From an uncultured Selenomonadaceae bacterium (lineage in GTDB: Bacteria; Bacillota; Negativicutes; Selenomonadales; Selenomonadaceae), in contig CAJONF010000206.1 in assembly GCA_905236665.1 (NCBI GenBank), forward strand, positions 1 through 5,286: 5,286 nucleotides of DNA. The letters are read 5' to 3'. The notes below the pieces were generated by a model. That model searched no databases and had not been told where the DNA came from. It worked only from the letters and a program-made list of their open reading frames with translations. The translations under genes were made by a program, and so were the position numbers. Below are positions 1-5,286 of the stretch, in pieces; the first letter of the stretch is position 1, and every line of letters begins with the position of its first letter.

Positions 1-56
1 AGGCGGCTACCCTGCCCGCCGGCCAATATCATTGCCAAGCACTCTGTCTTTCTCAT
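1..56 (-). CDS. glgC: Glucose-1-phosphate adenylyltransferase (ADP-glucose pyrophosphorylase), N-terminal start only
   Basis: Partial gene read leftwards; only the first 18 codons and two bases of the next lie in the window. The start codon ATG is the complement of bases 54-56, and the peptide reads MRKTECLAMILAGGQGSR followed by a probable Leu. LAGGQGSRL is the N-terminal nucleotide-binding signature (GGxGxRL) of sugar-phosphate nucleotidyltransferases, and the MRKTECLAMILAGG lead-in is typical of bacterial GlgC rather than RmlA or GlmU. By family knowledge GlgC makes ADP-glucose from glucose-1-phosphate and ATP in the cytoplasm, the committed step of glycogen synthesis. A run of six G (complement of 65-70) sits 8 nt before the ATG and serves as ribosome binding site. 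The gene is transcribed divergently from the solute-binding protein gene. The main alternative is the paralogue GlgD, but GlgD usually lacks the intact GGxGxRL motif. The rest of the gene is outside the window. Confidence 0.88.
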   Translation of the reverse strand, partial: MRKTECLAMILAGGQGSR

Positions 57-171
57 AGAATAATCCCCCCTGAACGAAATACGATCTCCAATACTTCCGA
101 AGCAACGAGGCTTCATTTGCAAAATCTTTTCTACATGGTGCGCCTTTTTCCTGCCGAAACTTTCAGAAAAA

Positions 172-203
172 ATTATATTTGTTCCGTGAAAATTTATCGG
201 CAA
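172..203 (-). promoter_or_regulatory. Possible promoter for glgC (perfect -10, weak -35)
   Basis: On the minus strand a perfect TATAAT lies at 177-172. The best TTG-type -35 candidate is TTGCCG at 203-198, but the spacing would be 20 bp, longer than the usual 16-18, and the hexamers at normal spacing are poor. There is no TG extension before the -10. If used, transcription would begin near 165 and give glgC a leader of roughly 110 nt. The -10 may be chance in AT-rich sequence, but its place upstream of a divergent gene makes it a reasonable candidate. Confidence 0.4.
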
Positions 204-211
204 TAATTTTC

Positions 212-240
212 TTGTAAAGCTCTTTTAAACTTTGTATAAT
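212..240 (+). promoter_or_regulatory. Sigma-70/sigma-A type promoter of the five-gene operon
   Basis: TTGTAA at 212-217 and a perfect TATAAT at 235-240 are separated by exactly 17 bp. This is a near-consensus housekeeping promoter. The predicted start point is near 247, leaving an untranslated leader of about 24 nt before the ATG at 271. No comparable promoter was noticed in the short gaps downstream, so this site probably drives all five genes. Confidence 0.82.
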
Positions 241-257
241 AGCCGAAAAATATTTGC

Positions 258-263
258 GGGGGA
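258..263 (+). promoter_or_regulatory. Ribosome binding site fixing the start of the solute-binding protein gene
   Basis: GGGGGA at 258-263 lies 7 nt before ATG 271. It supports ATG 271 as the start rather than the in-frame TTG at 232, which overlaps the promoter and would lie upstream of the predicted transcription start. Confidence 0.75.
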
Positions 264-270
264 AAAATCC

Positions 271-1317
271 ATGCGACGATATAAAATTTTGGGGCTGACA
301 GCATTTTTGCTGGTGCTAGCGGCAGTTGCGGGCATGATTTTGCCGGTTGGCGCAGATAAAAAAACTTTGGGCTCCCCGACGGCGCAGTTGACAGCTTATA
401 CGACATTGCCGGCGGAAACAGCCGCGATTCTCTCAGAAGTTTACGAACGTGAAAATAAAGTCCGTGTAAATTTCGTGCCGATGAGTTCGCAGGAACTTTT
501 ACAGAAAATTAAAAATGATGCTGTGAGCGACCCGACTGTTGTCCGCACGGTTGATATTGTTCTTGCTGATAGCAAAATTCTGCGCGAGGCGGCGGATTTA
601 AATTTGCTAACACCGTACACTTCCGAGACTAACGACGCTGTTAAAGATATTTTCAAAGATGAGCAAGATCGTTGGGTTGGCATATGGTACGACCCGATAA
701 TTTTTTGCGTGAACCGCGATTATATGCGCACGACGATTAATTTGCCTGACACTTGGGAAAAACTTTCTAAGGCTGGAAAAATTCGCGTGGGCATAACAGA
801 TTTTTTAGCGGCGGACGCCTCTGCAAATCTCCTGTTTCAAATGATTGGCAACTTTGGCGACGCGAAGACTTACGAAATTTTAGACGGACTGCACCCGAAA
901 GTTATTCAATATGCGAAATTTTTATCGAATCCCGTTCGGCAAGCGGGCATGGGCGAAGTTGATATCTCAATCGCCGTGGAAAGTGAGACGTTGCGTTATC
1001 TGCAGGAAGGTTATCCGCTGAAAATAATTTATCCCGCAGATGGCACCAGTTATCTTTTGACGGGTTTTGCGATTACCACAAAAGACGCCGCTAAAAATCA
1101 AGTGGCCGCGAAATTTGCAGATTGGCTCCTTAGCGACGAGGCGCAACTTTATCTGCAGACGAACGGCTTTTACTTTGTTCCGACGAATCCGCAGACGCTG
1201 GCTTATAAATCGTTCGCCGGAAAAAATCTTTTGCTCTTAGATAATCACCAGAATTTTTCTGAAGAACAACAGCGCGCTTTTCTTGACCGCTGGATTAAAG
1301 ATATTCGTTTGAAGTGA
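271..1317 (+). CDS. Extracellular solute-binding protein of an ABC-type importer (Fe3+/polyamine-like SBP fold)
   Basis: A 348-residue exported protein. Residues 1-28 form a clear signal sequence: basic MRRYK, a hydrophobic core at about 6-25, and a likely signal peptidase I site after VGA (residue 28). There is no lipobox Cys, so it is either secreted or membrane-tethered through an uncleaved signal. The mature part opens with a beta strand, LTAYTTLPAETAAILSEVYE (about 40-59), the usual start of FbpA/AfuA/PotD-like binding proteins. Further family-like segments are VDIVLADS (94-101, the PDV-type strand), WVGIWYDPIIFCVNRDY (135-151), LPDTWEKL (158-165), a hinge-return strand ITDFLAADAS, and FADWLLSDEAQLYLQTNGFYFVPTN (282-306), the C-terminal segment of SBP_bac families. 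The ligand cannot be told; iron-type binding tyrosines are not obvious. It is the first gene of the operon, yet no permease or ATPase gene follows. ATG 271 is chosen because of its ribosome binding site and the promoter position; an in-frame TTG at 232 adds only 13 unlikely residues. Confidence 0.8.
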   Translation: MRRYKILGLTAFLLVLAAVAGMILPVGADKKTLGSPTAQLTAYTTLPAETAAILSEVYERENKVRVNFVPMSSQELLQKIKNDAVSDPTVVRTVDIVLADSKILREAADLNLLTPYTSETNDAVKDIFKDEQDRWVGIWYDPIIFCVNRDYMRTTINLPDTWEKLSKAGKIRVGITDFLAADASANLLFQMIGNFGDAKTYEILDGLHPKVIQYAKFLSNPVRQAGMGEVDISIAVESETLRYLQEGYPLKIIYPADGTSYLLTGFAITTKDAAKNQVAAKFADWLLSDEAQLYLQTNGFYFVPTNPQTLAYKSFAGKNLLLLDNHQNFSEEQQRAFLDRWIKDIRLK

Positions 1318-1322
1318 GGAGG
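1316..1322 (+). promoter_or_regulatory. Strong Shine-Dalgarno site for rimO, overlapping the upstream stop codon
   Basis: GAGGAGG at 1316-1322 overlaps the TGA (1315-1317) of the upstream gene and is 8 nt from the TTG at 1331. A near-perfect site compensates for the weak TTG start and decides it. The overlap suggests translational coupling with the solute-binding protein gene. Confidence 0.85.
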
Positions 1323-1330
1323 CTTACGCA

Positions 1331-2659
1331 TTGAAAGCAGGCTTTGTTAGCTTGGGTTGTGCAAAAAATTTAGTTGATACGGAAGTTATGCTCGGCATCA
1401 TGCAGGCGCACGGAATAGAATTGACAGCGAATCCTGCCGACGCCGATATTTTAATTGTCAACACCTGCGCATTTATTCTTTCAGCCAAGGAAGAATCTAT
1501 CACGACGGCTTTAAACCTGGCTGAATATAAAAATAGTGGAAAATGTCGTTCGCTGATTGTGGCGGGCTGTCTTGGTCAACTGTATAAACGCGAACTTTTG
1601 GACGAAATGCCCGAAGTTGACGCGGTTATTGGAACGGGCGCATGGAATAGAATCATGGAGGCGATTGAAGAGACTTTATCCGGTCGCCGCGTGATTTTGC
1701 TCGGTGAAAAACAAATTATCTACGACGCTAAGACGCCACGAATTCGCACGACGCCCGATTACACAGCTTACGTTAAAATTTCTGAGGGTTGCAATAACCG
1801 TTGCGCATTCTGTTCTATTCCGTTGATTCGCGGTAAACAAATTTCCCGCCCGATCGAAGATATAAAATCGGAAGTTGAACAGCTTGCCGCGCAGGGTGTC
1901 AAAGAAATAAATTTAATCGCGCAGGATACCACAGCTTATGGCATTGATATTTACGGCAAACCAAAACTCGTTGAACTTTTGCGCGAACTCGTCACTGTGG
2001 AAAAAGTTCATTGGATTAGGATTCTTTATGCTTATCCGCGCAGATTTACCGACGAATTGATTGACCTAATCGCTAGCGAGGAAAAAATTTGTAAATATGT
2101 TGACCTGCCGTTGCAACACGCCAGCAATAAAATTTTAAAGAGCATGAACCGCCCGGATACTCGCGAATCAATCGAGACGTTGATAAAAAAAATACGCGCG
2201 AAAATTCCCGATGTTGTCATTCGCTCAACTTTTATTGTCGGCTTTCCAGGTGAGACCGAAGAAGATTTTCAAGAGCTGAAAAAATTTTTGCAGGAACAGC
2301 GGCTCGATAAGGTTGGAATTTTTACCTATTCGCGAGAAGAGGATACCGCCGCTTACGATTTCCCCGACCAAATTCCCGAAGAAGTCATGCAGGAGCGTTA
2401 CCACGATTTGATGAGTATGCAGTCTTTGATTTCGCAGGAGCTGAACGAGGCGTTGGAAGGGCAAGAGCTGGAAGTTTTAATCGAAGGGCGCGATGAAGAA
2501 GTTCAGCAAGTTGTGGCAGGTCGATCTTATCGCGATGCACCGGAAGTTGACGGGCTTGTTTACATTGAAAACGATGGGCGCAGTCAAGAGGGCGATATTG
2601 TTCGCGTAAAAATTTTGGCGGGTTTTGTTTATGATATCGCCGCCGAAAGGATTGATTGA
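1331..2659 (+). CDS. rimO: Ribosomal protein S12 methylthiotransferase RimO (radical SAM)
   Basis: A 442-residue cytoplasmic enzyme of full normal length. By family knowledge it adds a methylthio group to the beta-carbon of the conserved Asp of ribosomal protein S12, using two 4Fe-4S clusters and SAM. The N-terminal UPF0004 domain opens with FVSLGCAKNLVDTE, and its cluster cysteines are C10, C46 (NTCAF) and C80 (AGCLG). The radical SAM domain carries C154, C158 and C161 in SEGCNNRCAFCSIP. RGKQISRP (167-174), VDLPLQHAS (257-265) and FIVGFPGETEEDF (301-313) are conserved family segments. A C-terminal TRAM domain (about 373-440) contains GRSYRDAPEVDGLVYI, which separates RimO from the tRNA enzymes MiaB and MtaB. 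Translation starts at TTG 1331, supported by GAGGAGG and by the conserved first residues MKAGFVSLGCAKN. It sits 13 nt after the solute-binding protein gene and 1 nt before pncC, within one transcript. Confidence 0.97.
   Translation: MKAGFVSLGCAKNLVDTEVMLGIMQAHGIELTANPADADILIVNTCAFILSAKEESITTALNLAEYKNSGKCRSLIVAGCLGQLYKRELLDEMPEVDAVIGTGAWNRIMEAIEETLSGRRVILLGEKQIIYDAKTPRIRTTPDYTAYVKISEGCNNRCAFCSIPLIRGKQISRPIEDIKSEVEQLAAQGVKEINLIAQDTTAYGIDIYGKPKLVELLRELVTVEKVHWIRILYAYPRRFTDELIDLIASEEKICKYVDLPLQHASNKILKSMNRPDTRESIETLIKKIRAKIPDVVIRSTFIVGFPGETEEDFQELKKFLQEQRLDKVGIFTYSREEDTAAYDFPDQIPEEVMQERYHDLMSMQSLISQELNEALEGQELEVLIEGRDEEVQQVVAGRSYRDAPEVDGLVYIENDGRSQEGDIVRVKILAGFVYDIAAERID
2646..2651 (+). promoter_or_regulatory. 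Ribosome binding site of pncC inside the end of rimO
   Basis: AAAGGA at 2646-2651 lies within the last rimO codons and 9 nt before GTG 2661. It favours GTG 2661 over the in-frame TTG codons at 2652 (far too close to the site) and 2625 (inside rimO). Confidence 0.6.
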
Positions 2660-2660
2660 C

Positions 2661-3101
2661 GTGGAAAATTTTAAAATTGCGACGGCTGAAAGTTGCACGG
2701 GCGGACTTGTTGCCAGCCGCTTAACAGATATTTCCGGCGCGTCGGCTTATGTCAATGGCGGCGTCGTAGCTTATACAAACGAAATAAAAAAATCTATCCT
2801 GCACGTCAAAGCCGAAACGTTGGAAAATTTCGGCGCGGTGAGTTCTCAAACTGCAATGGAAATGGCAAGCAACGTTCGCAAAATTTTTTCTGCTACAATC
2901 GGCTTGAGTACCACGGGTATAGCTGGCCCGCTAACCAGCGAAAACAAACCGGTCGGATTGGTCTATGTTGCTATTGTCGGCGAAAATTTTTCCGAAGTCC
3001 GAGAGTTTCATTTTAAAGGTTCGCGCACGGAAATAAAATTTCAGGCGGCGGACGAGGCTTTGAATCTTTTAATGCAATATGTAACTTCTGCAGAGAATTA
3101 G
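2661..3101 (+). CDS. pncC: Stand-alone CinA C-terminal domain protein, nicotinamide-nucleotide amidohydrolase family (PncC)
   Basis: A 146-residue cytoplasmic protein consisting only of the CinA C-terminal domain. The family hydrolyses nicotinamide mononucleotide to nicotinate mononucleotide plus ammonia, recycling the NMN released by DNA ligase and other NAD-consuming reactions. Visible motifs are ATAESCTGG (7-15, with the conserved Ser at 11), a GASAYVNGGVVAYTNEIK block (26-43) with the conserved Tyr 38 and Lys 43, GAVSSQTAMEMA (58-69), TTGIAGP (84-90) and KPVGLVYVAI (96-105). The usual glycine-rich stretch after TGIAGP is replaced by LTSEN, as happens in some homologues. The start at GTG 2661 is 1 nt after the rimO stop, so translation is probably coupled. 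With this start the protein begins only 10 residues before the catalytic Ser, about 20 fewer than in the E. coli enzyme, so the usual first helix seems absent. A TTG at 2625 would give 158 residues, but the added ones (MFMISPPKGLID) do not look like the family. The molybdopterin-binding half of full CinA is missing. Confidence 0.87.
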   Translation: MENFKIATAESCTGGLVASRLTDISGASAYVNGGVVAYTNEIKKSILHVKAETLENFGAVSSQTAMEMASNVRKIFSATIGLSTTGIAGPLTSENKPVGLVYVAIVGENFSEVREFHFKGSRTEIKFQAADEALNLLMQYVTSAEN

Positions 3102-3110
3102 TATTTTGTC

Positions 3111-3115
3111 GGGAG
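3111..3115 (+). promoter_or_regulatory. Ribosome binding site for the DUF457-like gene
   Basis: GGGAG at 3111-3115 is 10 nt before TTG 3126, in a 24-nt gap. It supports the TTG start of the membrane protein; no ATG or GTG in that frame lies nearby, and the family's N-terminal His would be lost with a later start. Confidence 0.65.
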
Positions 3116-3125
3116 ATAAAAAATT

Positions 3126-3605
3126 TTGAAGTGGATAAATCATCAGATAGTTACGGGCTTTATCGTGTGCACAGCCACGGACGACGCGCTATTCACGGCA
3201 TCAGCAATAGTCGGGGCGGTTTTGCCGGACAGGGTTGAAGGTTCGCCGCCAAAAGAAAGTAAAGCTTATTGGAAATGGCGCAAACGTCACCGCACGTGGT
3301 CGCATTATCCGCCAATTTATATCGCGCTGATTATCGGAGCGCAGTTTGCAAAAAATTATTATCCTGAACCGACGCTCGCCTTTGCAATGAATTTGATAAC
3401 TTACGCGCTTATCGGAGCACTTTTGCACATCGCCGAGGACGGGCTTTGTGGAAAGGTGCCAATCTTCACGCCGCGTGGCAAGCACGGATTGAAACTCTTT
3501 AAAGTCGGCGCGTGGAGTGAATATTTTTTTGCCGCGCTGATAATTTTAACTTGTCTGTTCGTTCGTTTTGGAGACTTCGACTTGCTTAGGAGTTACTTCA
3601 CATGA
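3126..3605 (+). CDS. Small integral membrane protein, DUF457/YdjM-like putative metal-dependent hydrolase
   Basis: A 159-residue protein with about three to four hydrophobic segments (roughly 8-34, 63-75, 84-103, 133-148), so an inner-membrane protein. The layout of polar residues matches the DUF457/YdjM family: an early His (H6 in INHQIVTG), an Asp after a glycine/proline turn (GAVLPD, D35), a basic HRTWSH motif (H55, H60), and a HIAED motif (H101, D105) followed by a glycine/proline loop (VPIFTPRGKHG). In the family these His and Asp residues are thought to bind metal; the substrate is unknown. E. coli YdjM is LexA-controlled, but no SOS-type operator was noticed here. Start is TTG 3126, backed by GGGAG. 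The stop overlaps the next gene's start as ATGA (3602-3605), implying translational coupling. The family call rests on motif pattern, so the biochemical role is uncertain. Confidence 0.68.
   Translation: MKWINHQIVTGFIVCTATDDALFTASAIVGAVLPDRVEGSPPKESKAYWKWRKRHRTWSHYPPIYIALIIGAQFAKNYYPEPTLAFAMNLITYALIGALLHIAEDGLCGKVPIFTPRGKHGLKLFKVGAWSEYFFAALIILTCLFVRFGDFDLLRSYFT
3588..3592 (+). promoter_or_regulatory. Ribosome binding site for the SGNH-hydrolase gene, inside the DUF457 gene
   Basis: AGGAG at 3588-3592 lies 9 nt before ATG 3602, within the last codons of the upstream gene. Together with the ATGA overlap it fixes the start and points to coupled translation of the two membrane proteins. Confidence 0.75.
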
Positions 3606-5224
3606 AAAATTTTTTTACTTTTTTGGTGATAGCCGCACTGATGGCGTTCTTTGCAATTTTTATTTTATACATAGCTGAAAGGACGGACGTATTGCACCTG
3701 CAAGGGCGGGAGTTGGAAATTACCTTCGCGCAGGCGGGCGATGATACGCAAATGAATTGGGAGCCGTTGCCATATCCCTGCGTTTATAAAATCACGACGA
3801 TTAGCCGCACCACGGGTCTTGTTGAAGATTTGCCGCCCTTCCACATTTTAAAAGAGGACGAGACGAAATTTTCAAGCTACACCGTGCCGCGAGCACCGAT
3901 TCCGACGTATTATTTTATCACGGCGCGTGGTTTGTTCGGCGAAGTTTATCGCAGTGAAAAAATTTATCCCAATCCAAATTTCCCGACGACGCCGCGACCT
4001 GTCAGCATTTATCATTACGGCAAGGACAGTCCCGCAAGTTTAATGCCGTTCCTGGTGTGGCATACCGTGCCCAATGCCGTTTGTTATGAGTTGGAGATTT
4101 TAGACGCGCCGCCCGAAGTTGAGGGTGGCGTTAATCTTTCCACACGTCATCATTTGTTCAGCACGCGAAAAATTTACACGAACGGTTATCAAGCTGACCT
4201 GCGCCCGTTCAAAAATAAGACGGAAATTTATTGGCGAGCACGAGCGTTGGGACTTCGTCACGAACCAATAGGCGAATTTTCTAAGGCGGAAAAAATTTTT
4301 ATCGACGGTTCTAAACCATTTCCAAATTGCCCGCTGATAAATAATTTTGATTTTATGGACTACTTGCCCCAGCCGATTTATCACGTGTTCGATTGGATTC
4401 CTTTGCACGAAGGCACGAAATATGAAATTGAAATGCTGATTCACCCGCCCGAAGTTGAAAATAATTTCGAGCCGAGCGCGGACAGCGTTTGGCGCATGAT
4501 TTCTGAAGACGTTGCCAGTTGTTATGACGAATATGGCAGACCTTATGCCGGCGCGTATTATTGGCGCGTGCGTGCTCTGGACGAAAATAATCAGCCGATT
4601 GGCACTTGGTCGAACAGCGAAAAATTTATTGTTGACGATTACACGGGCGGCGTCGAGGTAGCGGTTTTGGGAGACAGCATTTCTCACGGCGGCGGCGCAG
4701 TTAGCTATTCCCCGCGTGCACTGCAATACAGCTACGAAACTTACATTGATTTTCCCGTCGTGAATCTGTCAAGGAGCGGTGATACAGCTCACACGACGTT
4801 GGAACGTTTCGAGCATGACGTTTTGCCACTCAAGCCAAAAAATTTAATCATATCTACCGGTGCAAATTGTCTACGTGATGCCCGAATCACAGCCGCAGAT
4901 GTCATAAGTGACCTTGCCGGCATTAATAAACTTTGTCTGCAAAATAATATTCGCCCGATTTTTTTAACGCTCATGCCTATTAACCCCGACAACCTGCAAC
5001 GCGCTTTTCACACCGCCACCGATCCCGATTGGCACGAAAAACTTATTCAAATTAACGACTACATTAAGAGGCAGGAATTTTTTGTCGACATTGAGCCTTA
5101 TTTTTATGACGCGCAGGGAAATATGAACGTTGAATTTTCTATTGACGGAATTCACCCTGATATTCGCGGCAAAATGTTAATCGGAGAGCTCATCAGCAAA
5201 AGTTTTAAGAATAAAAATTTTTAG
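3602..5224 (+). CDS. Membrane-anchored SGNH/GDSL hydrolase with three N-terminal FN3-like repeats
   Basis: A 540-residue protein. Residues 5-25 are strongly hydrophobic after MKN, giving a signal anchor (no convincing cleavage site, no lipobox), so the rest probably faces outside the cytoplasmic membrane. Residues about 35-346 form three related beta-rich repeats, FN3-like, each about 105-112 residues. They share a Trp-Pro-Tyr opening (W53, W153, W265) and a closing strand (YYFITARG 103-110, YWRARALG 210-217, YWRVRALD 320-327). Residues 352-535 are a complete SGNH domain: block I VLGDSISHGG with the nucleophile S359, block II NLSRSGD with oxyanion G393, block III STGANCLRD with G420 and N422, and block V DGIHPD with catalytic D515 and H518. 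All expected active-site residues are present, so it should be an active esterase, lipase, acyltransferase-like or deacetylase enzyme; the sequence does not show which. The FN3-like part may hold the catalytic domain away from the membrane or bind a glycan. It is the last gene of the operon, overlaps the DUF457 gene by 4 nt, and is followed by a hairpin. Confidence 0.85.
   Translation: MKNFFTFLVIAALMAFFAIFILYIAERTDVLHLQGRELEITFAQAGDDTQMNWEPLPYPCVYKITTISRTTGLVEDLPPFHILKEDETKFSSYTVPRAPIPTYYFITARGLFGEVYRSEKIYPNPNFPTTPRPVSIYHYGKDSPASLMPFLVWHTVPNAVCYELEILDAPPEVEGGVNLSTRHHLFSTRKIYTNGYQADLRPFKNKTEIYWRARALGLRHEPIGEFSKAEKIFIDGSKPFPNCPLINNFDFMDYLPQPIYHVFDWIPLHEGTKYEIEMLIHPPEVENNFEPSADSVWRMISEDVASCYDEYGRPYAGAYYWRVRALDENNQPIGTWSNSEKFIVDDYTGGVEVAVLGDSISHGGGAVSYSPRALQYSYETYIDFPVVNLSRSGDTAHTTLERFEHDVLPLKPKNLIISTGANCLRDARITAADVISDLAGINKLCLQNNIRPIFLTLMPINPDNLQRAFHTATDPDWHEKLIQINDYIKRQEFFVDIEPYFYDAQGNMNVEFSIDGIHPDIRGKMLIGELISKSFKNKNF
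3701..4639 (+). repeat. Region coding three tandem FN3-like protein repeats
   Basis: Within the SGNH-hydrolase gene three diverged units are visible at protein level: WEPLPYPCVYKI (53-64), WHTVPNAVCYELEI (153-166) and WIPLHEGTKYEIEM (265-278) open them, and three Y-Y/W-x-x-A/R-A strands close them. Units 2 and 3 are closest: both contain PPEVE, at residues 170-174 and 282-286, encoded by an identical 14-base stretch CCGCCCGAAGTTGA at 4109-4122 and 4445-4458, exactly 112 codons apart. Both also carry an EPIG/QPIG turn and an S-K/N-x-EKF/I strand at the end. This points to internal duplication, older for unit 1. Confidence 0.7.
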
Positions 5225-5264
5225 AGACTGTCGATAAAATCAAGAGCACGGATAGCGAACTACC

Positions 5265-5286
5265 GACCGCCCATGGATGGGCGGTC
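5265..5286 (+). terminator. GC-rich hairpin after the operon, probable rho-independent terminator (T-run beyond the edge)
   Basis: GACCGCCCAT (5265-5274) is followed after GG by its exact reverse complement ATGGGCGGTC (5277-5286). In RNA this would most likely form an 8-bp GC-rich stem closed by a six-base loop. It lies 40 nt after the TAA-free stop TAG (5222-5224) of the last gene. Whether a T-run follows cannot be seen because the window ends at the last base of the stem. It might instead serve a convergent gene or be a dispersed repeat. Confidence 0.62.

Noticed and set aside
2..20. GGCGG / CCGCC hairpin at the left edge as a terminator
   Set aside because: It lies inside the glgC coding start (the glycine-rich motif codons), which explains the GC-rich repeats.
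156..164. GAAACTTTC palindrome near the predicted glgC start point
   Set aside because: Only four-base arms; too short to support a binding site without comparative data.
215..226. Imperfect palindrome TAAAG-CT-CTTTT in the promoter spacer as an operator
   Set aside because: Short, AT-rich and imperfect; expected by chance in this sequence and matches no regulator site I recognise.
232..270. TTG at 232 as start of the solute-binding protein (13 extra residues)
   Set aside because: The codon overlaps the promoter -10 region and lies before the predicted transcription start; ATG 271 has a good ribosome binding site and yields a normal signal peptide.
2693..3016. A 107-codon plus-strand open frame inside pncC in another frame
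   Set aside because: The product is rich in Arg, Cys and Asn without family motifs, and the overlapping frame is a clear CinA-C protein.
4100..4726. A 208-codon minus-strand open frame opposite the SGNH gene
   Set aside because: It mirrors conserved coding sequence on the other strand, has no recognisable motifs or ribosome binding site, and is explained by codon bias of the real gene.

Overview
The window looks like chromosomal DNA from an AT-leaning bacterium, probably a Firmicute-type lineage. Members of the Negativicutes (Selenomonadales) fit best, but this is inferred from the protein styles and cannot be proven here. Supporting points are the strong purine-rich ribosome binding sites, the frequent TTG and GTG starts, a Firmicute-like RimO and GlgC, and short intergenic gaps. 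There is no sign of a phage, insertion sequence, CRISPR array, tRNA or rRNA.

Layout: at the left edge (minus strand) is the very start of glgC, cut off after about 18 codons. A 214-bp gap separates it from a plus-strand operon and carries back-to-back promoter signals. The plus-strand promoter is near consensus (TTGTAA, 17 bp, TATAAT). The operon holds five genes with almost no space between them: (1) a periplasmic or extracellular solute-binding protein with an N-terminal signal sequence; (2) rimO, the ribosomal protein S12 methylthiotransferase; (3) a short stand-alone CinA C-terminal domain protein (PncC, NMN amidohydrolase family); (4) a small DUF457/YdjM-like integral membrane protein with His/Asp motifs; (5) a 540-residue membrane-anchored protein with three FN3-like repeats followed by a complete SGNH/GDSL hydrolase domain. 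Gaps are 13, 1, 24 and -4 nt. A perfect GC-rich inverted repeat about 40 nt after the last stop, touching the right edge, probably terminates the operon.

How the genes relate: rimO and cinA are often close together in Firmicutes, usually with pgsA and a full-length CinA. Here pgsA is absent between them and only the amidohydrolase half of CinA is present. The last two genes overlap by ATGA and both encode membrane or envelope hydrolase-like proteins, so they may work together on an envelope substrate. The solute-binding protein has no permease or ATPase in the window. No clearly new defence or mobile system is present. The most distinctive item is the anchored FN3-SGNH protein coupled to a DUF457 protein.
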